Positions 43,417 to 52,508 of a DNA stretch of 64,000 bases are shown here, piece after piece. Positions within the stretch are counted from its first letter, which is position 1. Each line of letters starts with the position of its first letter. The notes beneath the pieces were generated by a model. The model searched no databases. It was not told where the DNA came from and saw nothing but the letters and a program-made list of their open reading frames with translations. Both the position numbers and the translations under genes were made by a program. The DNA is from Macrococcus sp. 19Msa1099 (GTDB lineage Bacteria > Bacillota > Bacilli > Staphylococcales > Staphylococcaceae), in NCBI GenBank assembly GCA_019357535.2, contig CP079955.1, forward strand, positions 1,302,001 to 1,366,000, written 5' to 3'.

Positions 43417-43423
43417 ATTCCAT
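43409..43423 (-). CDS. Four-codon mini-ORF overlapping the BmrC-like start
   Basis: ATG GAA TAT GTT TGA (MEYV-stop) begins seven bases after AAGGAG and overlaps the exporter start ATG (43416) out of frame. The two starts have their own purine-rich sites, AAGGAG for this one and AAAGGAG for the exporter. It may be only chance; included because it would compete with initiation of the exporter gene. Confidence 0.3.
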   Translation of the reverse strand: MEYV

Positions 43424-43440
43424 CTCCTTTCTCCTTAAAC

Positions 43441-43486
43441 ACAAAAAAGCACACACTCCCATAAAATGAAAGCATGTGCGCTTTTA
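43441..43486 (-). terminator. Attenuator terminator before the BmrC-like gene
   Basis: Minus-strand stem AAAAGCGCACA / TGTGTGCTTTT (one G·U) with a loop of about 16 bases and a T run TTTTTTG. It lies between the leader ORF stop (43510) and the exporter start, so it would stop transcription before the structural genes unless relieved. Confidence 0.8.
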
Positions 43487-43509
43487 TATCTAGAGAGATC
43501 TCCCTGCAA

Positions 43510-43587
43510 TCACATAAATTTATGCACTGCACGAGGAAAATATTGAATTTCTTGTTGTATCAATACAAAATGTATTAATTTGTTCAT
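43510..43587 (-). CDS. Leader peptide of the exporter operon (BmrB-like role)
   Basis: 25 codons plus TGA, starting MNKLIHFVLIQQEIQYF and ending RAVHKFM. Strong ribosome site AAAGGAGG eight to nine bases before the ATG, a promoter just upstream, and an intrinsic terminator 24 bases after its stop. This order (short ORF, terminator, heterodimeric ABC genes) is that of B. subtilis bmrB-bmrC-bmrD, where ribosome stalling by translation inhibitors disrupts the terminator. No sequence similarity to BmrB is claimed; the assignment is from architecture. Confidence 0.75.
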   Translation of the reverse strand: MNKLIHFVLIQQEIQYFPRAVHKFM

Positions 43588-43620
43588 CTTATTTTCCTCC
43601 TTTCTCTATAAGTTATCTCC

Positions 43621-43649
43621 ATCATAATTTAATCTTCTGAAAATTTCAA
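43621..43649 (-). promoter_or_regulatory. Promoter of the exporter leader transcript
   Basis: Minus-strand -35 TTGAAA (43644-43649), 17-base spacer, -10 TATGAT (43621-43626). Places the transcript start near 43614, about 27 bases before the leader ATG. Confidence 0.65.
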
Positions 43650-43682
43650 TAGTTTATATGAATAAATTTCGAAAATCGAAGA

Positions 43683-44045
43683 TTAGTAATCTGCTAAATA
43701 CAGTATTTGATATTTTTCTTTATCTATTGATATTAAGCGTTTTAAGTCTTTATGAAGCTGAGAGATGTGGCCGAAATATATCGTTTCGTATTCATATGAA
43801 CCAAAGAACGGCCCTGTATAATACGGGAGTCTCATAGGTGCATCATCAGGACGAGACTGTATAGCTTTTACTGCGCTCAATAAATAAAGAAGGTCCTGAG
43901 AGGTCACTTCACATTGCCCAGGATTATCCAGCTGATATTTCTTATCAAAATATCCGTGCAATGCATTGAACTTTCTATAGTAGGCAAGTTCTATACGTTC
44001 ACGTGTTGCTTTATCTTCAACATAGAAATACATATCAAGTCCCAT
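43683..44045 (-). CDS. Small protein of unknown function (MGLDMYF family)
   Basis: 120 residues, soluble, no signal peptide. Begins MGLDMYFYVEDK and contains ELAYYRKFNALHGYF, a pattern I recognise from small bacterial and phage proteins starting MGLDMYL with a later YWRKANxIHxWF. No function is known for that group. The ATG overlaps the radC stop (TAATG), with AGGGGA upstream, so it is coupled to radC. The longer open frame to 44135 would lie within radC and is rejected. Confidence 0.7.
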   Translation of the reverse strand: MGLDMYFYVEDKATRERIELAYYRKFNALHGYFDKKYQLDNPGQCEVTSQDLLYLLSAVKAIQSRPDDAPMRLPYYTGPFFGSYEYETIYFGHISQLHKDLKRLISIDKEKYQILYLADY

Positions 44046-44716
44046 TAAAGTATCCCCTTTTCTTTTATACTGACATAATAACCATCTCCTATAATAATAT
44101 GATCCAGTACGTCTATCCCGAAGATCTCTCCACATTTAATCAGACGTTTTGTAGCTTCTATATCCTCATAGCTCGGTTCTGGATCTCCAGAAGGATGATT
44201 ATGCACAACGATGATTGCTGCTGCACTTCTTTTAACCGCCTCTTTAAATACTTCTCTCGGATGTACGATAGATGCATTCAGTGAACCGATGAATATCGTT
44301 GATTCGTGCATCACGATATTCTTTGTATTCAGTGATAATACGATAAAATGCTCCTGTGTCATATAACGCAGACGTTCCATCAATAAATTTGCTGCACATG
44401 CAGGTGATTTCACTTTGATTCTTGCTTCTTTCGTATGCGTATGCATTCTTATGGCAAGTTCAATAATGGCAAGAATCATCGCTGCTTTCTTCTCGCCTAT
44501 GCCTTTAATTGTAATCAGCTCCTGAAACGTCGTATATCTTAAATCTCCAATATGACCTATATGTTCCAGCAAACGCTGTGCCACCGTATAAACACTTTCA
44601 TCTCGAACACCGCTACCAATAATAAGAGATAGTAGTTCTTGATTTGTTAACTGTGCAGCACCATAAGTCAGAAGACGTTCTCTCGGTTTATCAGATTCCA
44701 GTGCAACCGTCTGCAT
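44045..44716 (-). CDS. radC: RadC family (MPN/JAMM) protein
   Basis: 223 residues. N-terminal helix-hairpin-helix (ITIKGIGEKKAAMILA) and a JAMM metalloprotease-like motif VVHNHPSGDPEPSYED near 170-185 with the upstream Glu. The DNA repair role suggested by its name is disputed. Cotranscribed with comC (1-base overlap), as in Staphylococcus. Confidence 0.92.
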   Translation of the reverse strand: MQTVALESDKPRERLLTYGAAQLTNQELLSLIIGSGVRDESVYTVAQRLLEHIGHIGDLRYTTFQELITIKGIGEKKAAMILAIIELAIRMHTHTKEARIKVKSPACAANLLMERLRYMTQEHFIVLSLNTKNIVMHESTIFIGSLNASIVHPREVFKEAVKRSAAAIIVVHNHPSGDPEPSYEDIEATKRLIKCGEIFGIDVLDHIIIGDGYYVSIKEKGIL

Positions 44717-45453
44717 TAAATAAACCCTCCAAAATAAATATATTTAATATCCTGGTACAAATACATCACCACAAAGAAACTTGCAGCAATAAATGGGATA
44801 AGCGGAATCTTCTTTAAATTTCTTTTATAGGATAAAAATATCATGCTGGCAAAACCTCCAATTAGATATGTCATAAAGAACATTGCAATGTAATAAGGGA
44901 TTGGCAGAAAAATAAGTAAAATTACGAAAAGTTTGATATCTCCATATCCGATACTTTTCGTTAAGAAGAAGAAAATATGCAGAAGAATAATAATCAGTAA
45001 TTTGATTATAATATGTTCAAATCTTATCTCGGAAATTGTTTCGCTATGAAAGATAAATAGATACGTATAACCTGTCATTAAGCAAAAAAAGAATAACGTA
45101 AGTAATTGATTAGGAATAGTATATGTTTCAATATCAATGATCGAAAGTGGGATTAAAAAAATTGTGATTGTAAGCGCAATATTATTATGAATTATACTAT
45201 TTAAGGAAAATATATATACAAAAGCAGCACCCATTAATAATTCACCCCATAACAATTCAGTCGGTATATGTATGCTGCAATATTTACATCGTCCCTTTAG
45301 CATGAAATATGAAATGACTGGAATCAAATCTTTAGCTGATAGTTTATGATGACACTTAAGACACCTAGAACGACGAAATAAACCGTTCTGGTCATTGACG
45401 CAACTTATAAACGAACTAAAGCACGCACCGAGCAAAAAAATGATGACTGTCAT
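44716..45453 (-). CDS. comC: Type IV prepilin peptidase ComC-like
   Basis: 245 residues of the A24 family that cleaves and methylates ComG-type pseudopilins. N-terminal zinc cysteines CLKCHHKL and GRCKYCSIH near 34-60, about seven membrane helices, and catalytic Asp residues in SIIDIETYTIPNQ near 120 and IGYGDIKLF near 168. Suggests a competence pseudopilus exists elsewhere in the genome. Confidence 0.9.
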   Translation of the reverse strand: MTVIIFLLGACFSSFISCVNDQNGLFRRSRCLKCHHKLSAKDLIPVISYFMLKGRCKYCSIHIPTELLWGELLMGAAFVYIFSLNSIIHNNIALTITIFLIPLSIIDIETYTIPNQLLTLFFFCLMTGYTYLFIFHSETISEIRFEHIIIKLLIIILLHIFFFLTKSIGYGDIKLFVILLIFLPIPYYIAMFFMTYLIGGFASMIFLSYKRNLKKIPLIPFIAASFFVVMYLYQDIKYIYFGGFI

Positions 45454-45570
45454 AATTCACCTCACTTTCGCTTATAATATATAACAAAAAGTAAATCCTG
45501 TAAAAAGTGCATTTTTTAAAAATAACCGTGATTTTGATACATCTATTAAAAAATTTCTAGACTAAAATTA

Positions 45571-45600
45571 AAAAACTGCATATAATTTATGCAGTTTTTT
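45571..45600. terminator. Terminator after the YfcC gene
   Basis: AAAAACTGCATA / TATGCAGTTTTT with a six-base loop; T runs on both strands. Downstream of the YfcC-like gene on the minus strand and 120 bases upstream of comC. Confidence 0.8.
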
Positions 45601-45622
45601 AATTTTAGTAATATTTTATTTT

Positions 45623-47005
45623 TTAAAGATACATATAAAGTATCAGTCCTCCAAGACATATCAAAATCCATATTGCAGAAATTCTCCAGACAAATTTCAA
45701 CCACTTATTATATGGAATACCAGCGACTGCTAATAAGCCCATAAGACTGGCACTTGTCGGAATGATATTGTTGCTGATTGCATCCCCATATTGGAATGCC
45801 ATAACGGCAACCTGTCGATTAATCCCCAGAAGGTCACTGATAGGCACCATAATCGGCATTGTAGTCATCGCCTGGCCTGAACCAGAAGGGATAAAGAAGT
45901 TCAATATAAGCTGTGTCAGGAACATTGCGACTACTGAAAAGGCAGCGGGTAGATGGTCTATAAAATCTGTCATATGAAAAACAATTGTATCAATAATCTT
46001 ACCAGAAGTGAGTACGACAACAATAGCCTTAGCAAAACCGACAATCATCGCACCAAACAGAATATCCTTCATACCTTCAAGCAATGCATCGAATGTCCCG
46101 TTAACCCCGAGTCCTCCAATGATTCCGACAACAATACCCATAATTAGAAAGTTTGCACTCATCTGTGTTAAAAACCAGCCAAACTTGAATATACCATAAA
46201 CATTGATAATTATCGTTGCAGCTAGAATCACTAAGATAACAGCATGACGCTTTTTAAAAGAATCAAATTTAGTATCGAGCACATCATCACTCATTGTTCT
46301 TCTCTCTTCTACGTTCACATCATATAATAAACTTTTTTCGGGATGCGCCTTAACTTTCTTAGCATAATGCATTACATAAAGAATGCCAGTAAATAAGACA
46401 AGTAGATAGATCAAAGTACGATAGCCCCAACCAGAAAATAACGGTACTTCCGCTATACTTTGTGCGATTCCGACCGTGAATGGATTAATCATGCCACCTA
46501 AGAATCCAATCCCTGCACCTAGAGCGATCATTGCAGCTCCAACCATGGCATCATATCCTAGTGCTGTCGCTAATGCAATTCCAATGGGTACAAATATAAT
46601 TGTCTCTTCACTAAGACCAATTGAAAACCCAAGAATACTAAACATAGTCATCGTAATCGGAATCAGCCATCTTCCATGACGACCGACACGTTCCATTAAT
46701 GCGTTAACGCCAGTAGTAATGGCATCGGTGCGATGGATAATACCGAAAGCTCCACCGACGATAAATATATAGAAGATAATCTCTCCACCTTCTATTAGAC
46801 CGTTCGGAATAGACCTAAATATCTCAATTGGTGCAACTGGTGATTGCGTTACATGATGATAGGAACCATTGATAACTTCTGTTCGGTCTTCTACTTTCTG
46901 ACGTTCAAATTCTCCAGCAGGTATGATATATGTCATGAAAGCTGCGAGACAGACAATTATAAGCAGTAGTAAATATGTATGCGGCATCTTTAATTTAAAA
47001 TTCAT
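45623..47005 (-). CDS. YfcC family transporter
   Basis: 460 residues with about 12 membrane helices, of the C4-dicarboxylate anaerobic carrier-like YfcC group (basic amino acid or arginine/ornithine antiporters). Motifs IPAGEFERQ near 25, GLSEETIIFVPIGIALA, GFLGGMINPFTVGIAQ, and C-terminal FFIPSGSGQAMTTMPIMVPISDL. Substrate not determinable. ATG at 47005 (MNFKLKMPHTY) with AGGGGG nine bases upstream; the longer frame to 47029 has no ribosome site. Monocistronic between terminators. Confidence 0.85.
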   Translation of the reverse strand: MNFKLKMPHTYLLLLIIVCLAAFMTYIIPAGEFERQKVEDRTEVINGSYHHVTQSPVAPIEIFRSIPNGLIEGGEIIFYIFIVGGAFGIIHRTDAITTGVNALMERVGRHGRWLIPITMTMFSILGFSIGLSEETIIFVPIGIALATALGYDAMVGAAMIALGAGIGFLGGMINPFTVGIAQSIAEVPLFSGWGYRTLIYLLVLFTGILYVMHYAKKVKAHPEKSLLYDVNVEERRTMSDDVLDTKFDSFKKRHAVILVILAATIIINVYGIFKFGWFLTQMSANFLIMGIVVGIIGGLGVNGTFDALLEGMKDILFGAMIVGFAKAIVVVLTSGKIIDTIVFHMTDFIDHLPAAFSVVAMFLTQLILNFFIPSGSGQAMTTMPIMVPISDLLGINRQVAVMAFQYGDAISNNIIPTSASLMGLLAVAGIPYNKWLKFVWRISAIWILICLGGLILYMYL

Positions 47006-47095
47006 ACAATTCCCCCTTTTTGTTAGCATTCCCTAATTTATAAAGTACATTCAAAAATTTCAGATTTTAAATGCATTTATTCTTCAGAATACAAA

Positions 47096-47146
47096 AAACT
47101 TTCGGCAATGTACGAATCTCTTAATTCCTACATTTTCCGAAAGTTT
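47096..47146 (-). terminator. Terminator of folC
   Basis: Minus-strand stem AAACTTTCGGaAAATGTA / TACATTgCCGAAAGTTT followed by TTTTTG, 16 bases after the folC stop codon. Confidence 0.8.
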
Positions 47147-47162
47147 ATTTTTTTAACAAAAT

Positions 47163-48425
47163 TTATTGTCTTAATTTATCTTTAACGGCACTAATAAAAT
47201 ACAGGCTTCCTGTTACAAGCAGTACATCACCTTCATAGTTTCTGATAAAATCTGCGTAATCTTTTACCTTAATTCGTTTATCATGTTCGACATGTTCATA
47301 TAAAGTGTCGAGCGGCAGCGCTTTAGGAAAATCAAATGTTGTCACATAGAAATGCTCGCTTATTTCTTCAAGCGACTTTAACATGCGACCGATTGGTTTT
47401 CCATCGATTGCGGAGAACAACACATCAATCTTATGACCTGCATAATGAGATTTCATCGTATCGACTAATACTTCAATTGATTCAACATTATGTGCGCCAT
47501 CCAATATAATTGTCGGACCCTCCTGAATTTTCTCTATACGACCAGTCCACGTTGTATCTTCAATGGCTTGAATCATTTTATTAAAGTCCAGAAGAAGCAT
47601 ACCTCTATCGTACATTTCAAGCAATGTAGCAATCGCGAGCGCTGCATTTTCCTGCTGATGCGCGCCGATCATCTTCAGTTCAATCGCCTCAAGTTCGTAA
47701 GATTTATATCGGAATGTAAATTCATTTCCATTTTGAATGAGTTGAATGTCACAACCAAGCTTAATCCCTTTGATATGCTTTTCAGCGACGACACCATCGA
47801 TATACTCCTGTGCATCTTCATTCTTTGCCGCATAGACTAACGGTACGCCAACTTTAATGACACCCGCTTTTTCTTTAGCGATATCTAAATAAGTATCTCC
47901 GATGATATTTGTATGATCTAACCCAATCGATGTTAATATCGACATGACCGGTGTAAATACATTTGTAGAGTCATTCTTTGCTCCCAGTCCTGCTTCAACA
48001 ATTACAAAGTCTACAGGATGAACTTCACCAAAATAGACAAACATCATCATCGTAATAATCTCGAATTCTGTTGCAGTACCAAGATCTGTTTCTACTTCCA
48101 GCTGTTCGCTTACTGGCTTCACAATGTCAACGAGTTGCACGATTTCCTCATCAGATATCGGCTGACCGTTTAAACTGATACGCTCGTTAAACGTTTCAAT
48201 ATATGGACTTGTAAATGTACCGACTTCATAATGGTTAGCTATAAGTGCATCTTTAAGATAGCTTACAGTCGACCCTTTTCCATTCGTACCTACAACATGA
48301 ATACCTTTTATCTTGTGCTGAGGATTATCGAGTTTGTCGAGCATCCATTCCATTCGTTTTACACCAGGTTTAATACCGAATTTATAGCGTTCATGTATCC
48401 AATATAAACTCTCTAAATAATTCAT
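47163..48425 (-). CDS. folC: Folylpolyglutamate synthase / dihydrofolate synthase
   Basis: Mur-ligase-family enzyme adding glutamates to folate. About 420 residues. P-loop VVGTNGKGSTVSYL near 46, TSPYIETFNERISL near 77, and C-terminal ligase domain motif LDGAHNVESIEV near 312. Follows valS, as in Bacillus and Staphylococcus. ATG at 48425 preferred: AGGAAG is nine bases upstream, whereas the ATG at 48431 (overlapping the valS stop) is only about three bases from it. Either start changes two residues. Confidence 0.92.
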   Translation of the reverse strand: MNYLESLYWIHERYKFGIKPGVKRMEWMLDKLDNPQHKIKGIHVVGTNGKGSTVSYLKDALIANHYEVGTFTSPYIETFNERISLNGQPISDEEIVQLVDIVKPVSEQLEVETDLGTATEFEIITMMMFVYFGEVHPVDFVIVEAGLGAKNDSTNVFTPVMSILTSIGLDHTNIIGDTYLDIAKEKAGVIKVGVPLVYAAKNEDAQEYIDGVVAEKHIKGIKLGCDIQLIQNGNEFTFRYKSYELEAIELKMIGAHQQENAALAIATLLEMYDRGMLLLDFNKMIQAIEDTTWTGRIEKIQEGPTIILDGAHNVESIEVLVDTMKSHYAGHKIDVLFSAIDGKPIGRMLKSLEEISEHFYVTTFDFPKALPLDTLYEHVEHDKRIKVKDYADFIRNYEGDVLLVTGSLYFISAVKDKLRQ

Positions 48426-48430
48426 AGTCA

Positions 48431-51058
48431 TTACTTCCTATTCAATTGGTTTAGACGTTCCTGAACACTATTATATTTCTCTGTATATAGTGCCTGCTTT
48501 TCTTTTTCTTCATTGATAATTTTCTCTGGCGCTTTAGCGACAAACTTTTCATTACTTAGCTTCTTATCGACACGTTCTAGTTCTTTCTGCCATTTTTCAA
48601 GTTCTTTTTCAAGACGTGCAATTTCTTTTTCCATATCAATCAGACCTTCTAATGGCAGAATGACAGAACCTCCTGTCACCGCAGTTGTGATTACTTCTTC
48701 TGGAATTTCTACATCCGTTGAAATCGTTAATGTAGATGGATTACAGAATCGCTCAATAAATGGACGTTCTGTTTCTAGACGATTTGAAATGGCTTCAGAA
48801 TTTGTCTTAATCATCATCGGAATTTGTTTACTCATCGGCGTATTCACTTCGCTACGCGTATTACGCACAGCACGAATAATTTCCATCAACTGCTCCATAT
48901 CACGTTTAGATTGTTCATTTGATAGTTCAGGTTTCACCACTGGCCAGCTTGCAGTAACAATTGAATCACCTGTTACCGGTAAGTTCTGCCAGATATGTTC
49001 AGTTACAAACGGCATAAACGGATGTAACATACGCATGATTGAATCTAACGTATATGCTAATACTGATCGCGTCATTTGTTTTTGTACTTCATCCTCACCG
49101 TTCATCGGAATCTTACTCATTTCGATGTACCAGTCACAGAATTCATCCCAGATAAAGTTATACAGTATACGACCTACTTCACCGAATTCATACTTCTCAG
49201 CAAGACGCGTAACGTCTGCAATAGTTTCATTTAAGCGTGTTAAAATCCACTCATCAGCTAGTGATTTCTTACCAGATAGGTCAATATGTTCAGCTTTAAA
49301 ATCATCACCAATGTTCATTAAGCTAAAGCGTGAAGCATTCCAGATTTTGTTGATGAAGTTCCATGCCGCTTCAACCTTTTCAGTTGAGTAACGTAAATCT
49401 TGTCCTGGTGAAGAACCTGTCGCTAAGAAATAACGTAAGCTATCTGCACCGTACTGATCGATAACATCCATTGGATCAACACCATTACCTAGAGACTTAC
49501 TCATTTTGCGACCATCTTCTGCACGTACTAATCCATGGATTAACACATCATCAAATGGACGTTTTCCTGTGAATTCTAATCCTTGGAAGATCATACGTGC
49601 TACCCAGAAGAATATAATATCATATCCCGTTACGAGGACATTCGTCGGATAAAACGTTTTATAGTCAATCGTCTCAGTATCTGGCCAGCCAAGTGTTGAA
49701 AATGGCCAAAGCGCACTTGAGAACCATGTATCTAGTACGTCTTCATCCTGGGTCCAGTTCTCTATGTCTGCAGGCGCTTCTTTACCTACGTAAAGTTCAC
49801 CTGTTTCTTTATGATACCATGCTGGAATTTGATGTCCCCACCATAACTGACGAGAAATACACCAATCATGAATGCCTTCCATCCAGCGGTTAAATGTGCC
49901 TTCGAAACGATTCGGAACGAATTCAATGCGTCCCTCTGTTTTCTGGTTGTTTAATGCCTGCTCAGCAAGCGGTGCCATCTTAACAAACCATTGCGTTGAA
50001 AGATAAGGCTCTACAACTGCGCCACTACGTTCAGAATGGCCGACTTGATGCATATGACGTTCCACTTTCACAAGTTCTCCGCTTTCCTTCAAGTCAGCGA
50101 TAAGCTGTTTGCGGCATTCGAAACGGTCCAATCCTTCATATTTACCACCTAACTTATTAATCGAGGCATCAGTATTCATCACATTGATGCGCTCTAAATT
50201 ATGGCGGTTCCCGATCTCAAAGTCATTTGGATCATGTGCAGGGGTAACTTTCATTGCTCCAGTACCAAAGTCCATCTCAACATACTCATCTGCAAGTACA
50301 GGAATTTCTCGATTCATAATCGGTAAGATTACATTTTTACCGATCATTTCTTTATAACGTTCATCTTCTGGATGTACCACAACCGCAGTATCACCTAACA
50401 TCGTCTCAGGACGTGTCGTCGCAATTTCGATAAATCCTGAACCATCAGCTAAAGGATAGTTAATATGATAGAACGCACCTTCAACTTCTTCATGAATAAC
50501 TTCAATATCACTTAATGCTGTACGTGCTGCAGGGTCCCAGTTAATGATACGTTCCCCACGATAGATTAAACCTTTTTCGTACATCTTAACGAACACTTCT
50601 TTAACCGCTTCACTTAATCCTTCGTCTAATGTAAAGCGCTCACGTGAATAGTCTAGTCCAAGACCGAGCTTTGCCCACTGTTGACGAATAAATCCTGCAT
50701 ATTCTTCCTTCCATTCCATCGTATGCTCTAAAAATTTAGTACGTCCGATGTCGTGACGACTGACACCCTCTTCACGTAATTTTGCTTCTACCTTCGCTTG
50801 CGTCGCAATACCGGCATGGTCCATTCCAGGTAAATATAACGTATTATAACCTTGCATACGTTTCATACGTGTAATGATATCCTGTAATGTTGTATCCCAC
50901 GCGTGTCCGATATGTAGTTTTCCTGTTACGTTTGGTGGTGGAATCACAATTGTATACGGTTTTTTGTCGCTTTTACTTTCTGCTTTAAATAATTCTTTCT
51001 CAACCCACTCTTTATATCTACCTGTTTCAACTGTATTTGGATTATATTTCGTTTCCAT
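48431..51058 (-). CDS. valS: Valyl-tRNA synthetase
   Basis: Class I synthetase, 875 residues. HIGH motif in [14 protein letters not shown] near 47, editing CP1 insertion ([18 protein letters not shown]), WVARM, KMSKS in [15 protein letters not shown] near 523, anticodon-binding domain, and a C-terminal coiled-coil arm from about 810 ([19 protein letters not shown]). ATG at 51058 ([11 protein letters not shown]) has GGAGG seven bases upstream; the nine extra codons of the longer frame run through the ribosome site. Controlled by the adjacent T-box. Confidence 0.97.
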   Translation of the reverse strand: METKYNPNTVETGRYKEWVEKELFKAESKSDKKPYTIVIPPPNVTGKLHIGHAWDTTLQDIITRMKRMQGYNTLYLPGMDHAGIATQAKVEAKLREEGVSRHDIGRTKFLEHTMEWKEEYAGFIRQQWAKLGLGLDYSRERFTLDEGLSEAVKEVFVKMYEKGLIYRGERIINWDPAARTALSDIEVIHEEVEGAFYHINYPLADGSGFIEIATTRPETMLGDTAVVVHPEDERYKEMIGKNVILPIMNREIPVLADEYVEMDFGTGAMKVTPAHDPNDFEIGNRHNLERINVMNTDASINKLGGKYEGLDRFECRKQLIADLKESGELVKVERHMHQVGHSERSGAVVEPYLSTQWFVKMAPLAEQALNNQKTEGRIEFVPNRFEGTFNRWMEGIHDWCISRQLWWGHQIPAWYHKETGELYVGKEAPADIENWTQDEDVLDTWFSSALWPFSTLGWPDTETIDYKTFYPTNVLVTGYDIIFFWVARMIFQGLEFTGKRPFDDVLIHGLVRAEDGRKMSKSLGNGVDPMDVIDQYGADSLRYFLATGSSPGQDLRYSTEKVEAAWNFINKIWNASRFSLMNIGDDFKAEHIDLSGKKSLADEWILTRLNETIADVTRLAEKYEFGEVGRILYNFIWDEFCDWYIEMSKIPMNGEDEVQKQMTRSVLAYTLDSIMRMLHPFMPFVTEHIWQNLPVTGDSIVTASWPVVKPELSNEQSKRDMEQLMEIIRAVRNTRSEVNTPMSKQIPMMIKTNSEAISNRLETERPFIERFCNPSTLTISTDVEIPEEVITTAVTGGSVILPLEGLIDMEKEIARLEKELEKWQKELERVDKKLSNEKFVAKAPEKIINEEKEKQALYTEKYNSVQERLNQLNRK

Positions 51059-51090
51059 TATTATACCTCCACTCAATAATTTCAAATAAA

Positions 51091-51310
51091 AAAATCCATC
51101 CTATAACTATAGGACGGATTTACCGCGGTACCACCTAAATTCAGTATTGCTACTGCACTCAAAAGATTAACGCTCTTACACGTATTAACCTACTTTATTC
51201 AGCAAATAAACGCTCCAGGCTACCTTCACAAAATTGCATTATGCATTCTCACCAACCATGCACTCTCTATAAATACGCATCCGCTACTCTTCCTAATATA
51301 ATATGAACTT
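51091..51310 (-). promoter_or_regulatory. T-box leader of valS (valine)
   Basis: Minus-strand T-box AGGTGGTACCGCG at 51124-51136, terminator stem AAATCCGTCCTAT / ATAGGATGGATTT (51092-51121) with a T run. Stem I has the usual AG-loop GGTTGGTGAGA and a specifier loop GAAGGTAG, giving Val codon GUA at 51221-51223 followed by G. Basal helix TTAGG/CCTGG. Consistent with control by uncharged tRNA-Val. Confidence 0.9.
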
Positions 51311-51316
51311 AAAATA

Positions 51317-51345
51317 ATTGTATTAGATTCATGATATATTGTCAA
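51317..51345 (-). promoter_or_regulatory. Promoter of valS T-box transcript
   Basis: Minus-strand -35 TTGACA (51340-51345, perfect consensus), 17-base spacer, -10 TACAAT (51317-51322). Confidence 0.85.
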
Positions 51346-51352
51346 TTTATAT

Positions 51353-52399
51353 TCAAATATGACGTGCTCTATATTTAAGGTAGATGGATAGTAATGGTGT
51401 TACCACCAGCAAAATAATAAAAATCCTAAAAATATGATAACTTGAAATCATCGCTACGTTCGCTCCTGTTTCCAGTCCGACAATAATAATCTGAGCCATA
51501 CCGCCTGGCGCTGCACTTAAAAAAAGATCATTAAAACTCTCATGCATAAAAAGATTCATTAAATACACAATTATAAATGTCCCTATAATCAATAGTAAAT
51601 TCTGAATCAGCACGCCAATAAATAGCTGTCGATTAATTTGATAAGAAAGGTCATAGAGCTGTAATCCAATACGAATGCCAAAAAACATTTGAGCCAGAAT
51701 AATTAGCGGTGTAGGAATCATGAAATTTATTCCGGTCGTTAAATTCCAGATCATCAGGACAGTTATCGGACCTATCATATCCGGTACAGGAAAATGTATG
51801 CGTCTATAAAGATAACCTGCAATTACCATCGCACCTATTAACAACAACATGGTTTGCAGATTTATAGCCTCCATCATGGAAGGCGTCTGGGATATTGTCG
51901 CATGATGCCCGCCTTCTGGAAGCAAAGAAGAAATGAAAGGTACAATCAACACAACAATCAGTATTCGCGAAGTCTGTGCTAATGTGACGACCAATAGATT
52001 GGCATGTTTATTCTCTTCTGCCATCACGATCATTTGATTAAGTGCACCTGGTATCGACGCTAAAATTGCTGTTTCGAGAGAACAGTTTAAAAAATGCTTT
52101 AACACAAAAGATATCATTATAGCTAACAAAATAACGAAGATACTTATTAATATGATGTACATTAATTCATCGTGAATATCAGCTACAATTTCTTTCGTAA
52201 AAGATGCTCCAATCTGAGCTCCTAGAATATATAGTCCGATTTCGCTTAACCACTTCGGCCATTGATATTCTCTTGAAGTAAACTTTCTCAGTAGCACTGT
52301 GGCAATAATCGGACCGAATAACCATGGTAAAATAAGATGAACAGTACTTAGGATCAGCCCCATGAGTAAGCTCACGATAAAAATAATGATGTAATTCAA
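51353..52399 (-). CDS. AbrB-family membrane protein (putative transporter)
   Basis: About 348 residues, strongly hydrophobic, with roughly ten membrane helices arranged as two similar halves (first AIGQIGASFTKE-like ILGAQIGASFTKEI, then repeats LLSTASI-type helices; second half AAPGGMAQIIIVGLETGANVAM, family signature near the C-terminus). This is the AbrB/Gneg_AbrB_dup family, sometimes annotated as ammonia monooxygenase; not the AbrB transcription factor. Function unknown. TTG start chosen since AGGTGATCC, a close match to the anti-Shine-Dalgarno, sits a few bases upstream; ATG codons further upstream lack such a site. Confidence 0.8.
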   Translation of the reverse strand: MNYIIIFIVSLLMGLILSTVHLILPWLFGPIIATVLLRKFTSREYQWPKWLSEIGLYILGAQIGASFTKEIVADIHDELMYIILISIFVILLAIMISFVLKHFLNCSLETAILASIPGALNQMIVMAEENKHANLLVVTLAQTSRILIVVLIVPFISSLLPEGGHHATISQTPSMMEAINLQTMLLLIGAMVIAGYLYRRIHFPVPDMIGPITVLMIWNLTTGINFMIPTPLIILAQMFFGIRIGLQLYDLSYQINRQLFIGVLIQNLLLIIGTFIIVYLMNLFMHESFNDLFLSAAPGGMAQIIIVGLETGANVAMISSYHIFRIFIILLVVTPLLSIYLKYRARHI

Positions 52400-52465
52400 A
52401 GGATCACCTGCCTTTTTCATACAAATCATACCATATTTAGGTATAATAATTATACTAACATGCTC

Positions 52466-52497
52466 AAAAAAAGTCTAAGACATATGTCTTAGACTTT
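52466..52497 (-). terminator. Terminator of the small anchored protein gene
   Basis: Minus-strand stem AAGTCTAAGACAT / ATGTCTTAGACTT followed by seven T. Confidence 0.85.
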
Positions 52498-52508
52498 AAG
52501 CAACATTT

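Noticed and set aside
48513-49391. 292-residue open frame on the plus strand
   Set aside because: Antisense to valS in a coding region with strong codon constraint; no ribosome site and a low-complexity Ser/Ile-rich composition.
51353-52399. AbrB transcription factor
   Set aside because: The protein is a polytopic membrane protein; the family name is only a legacy label.
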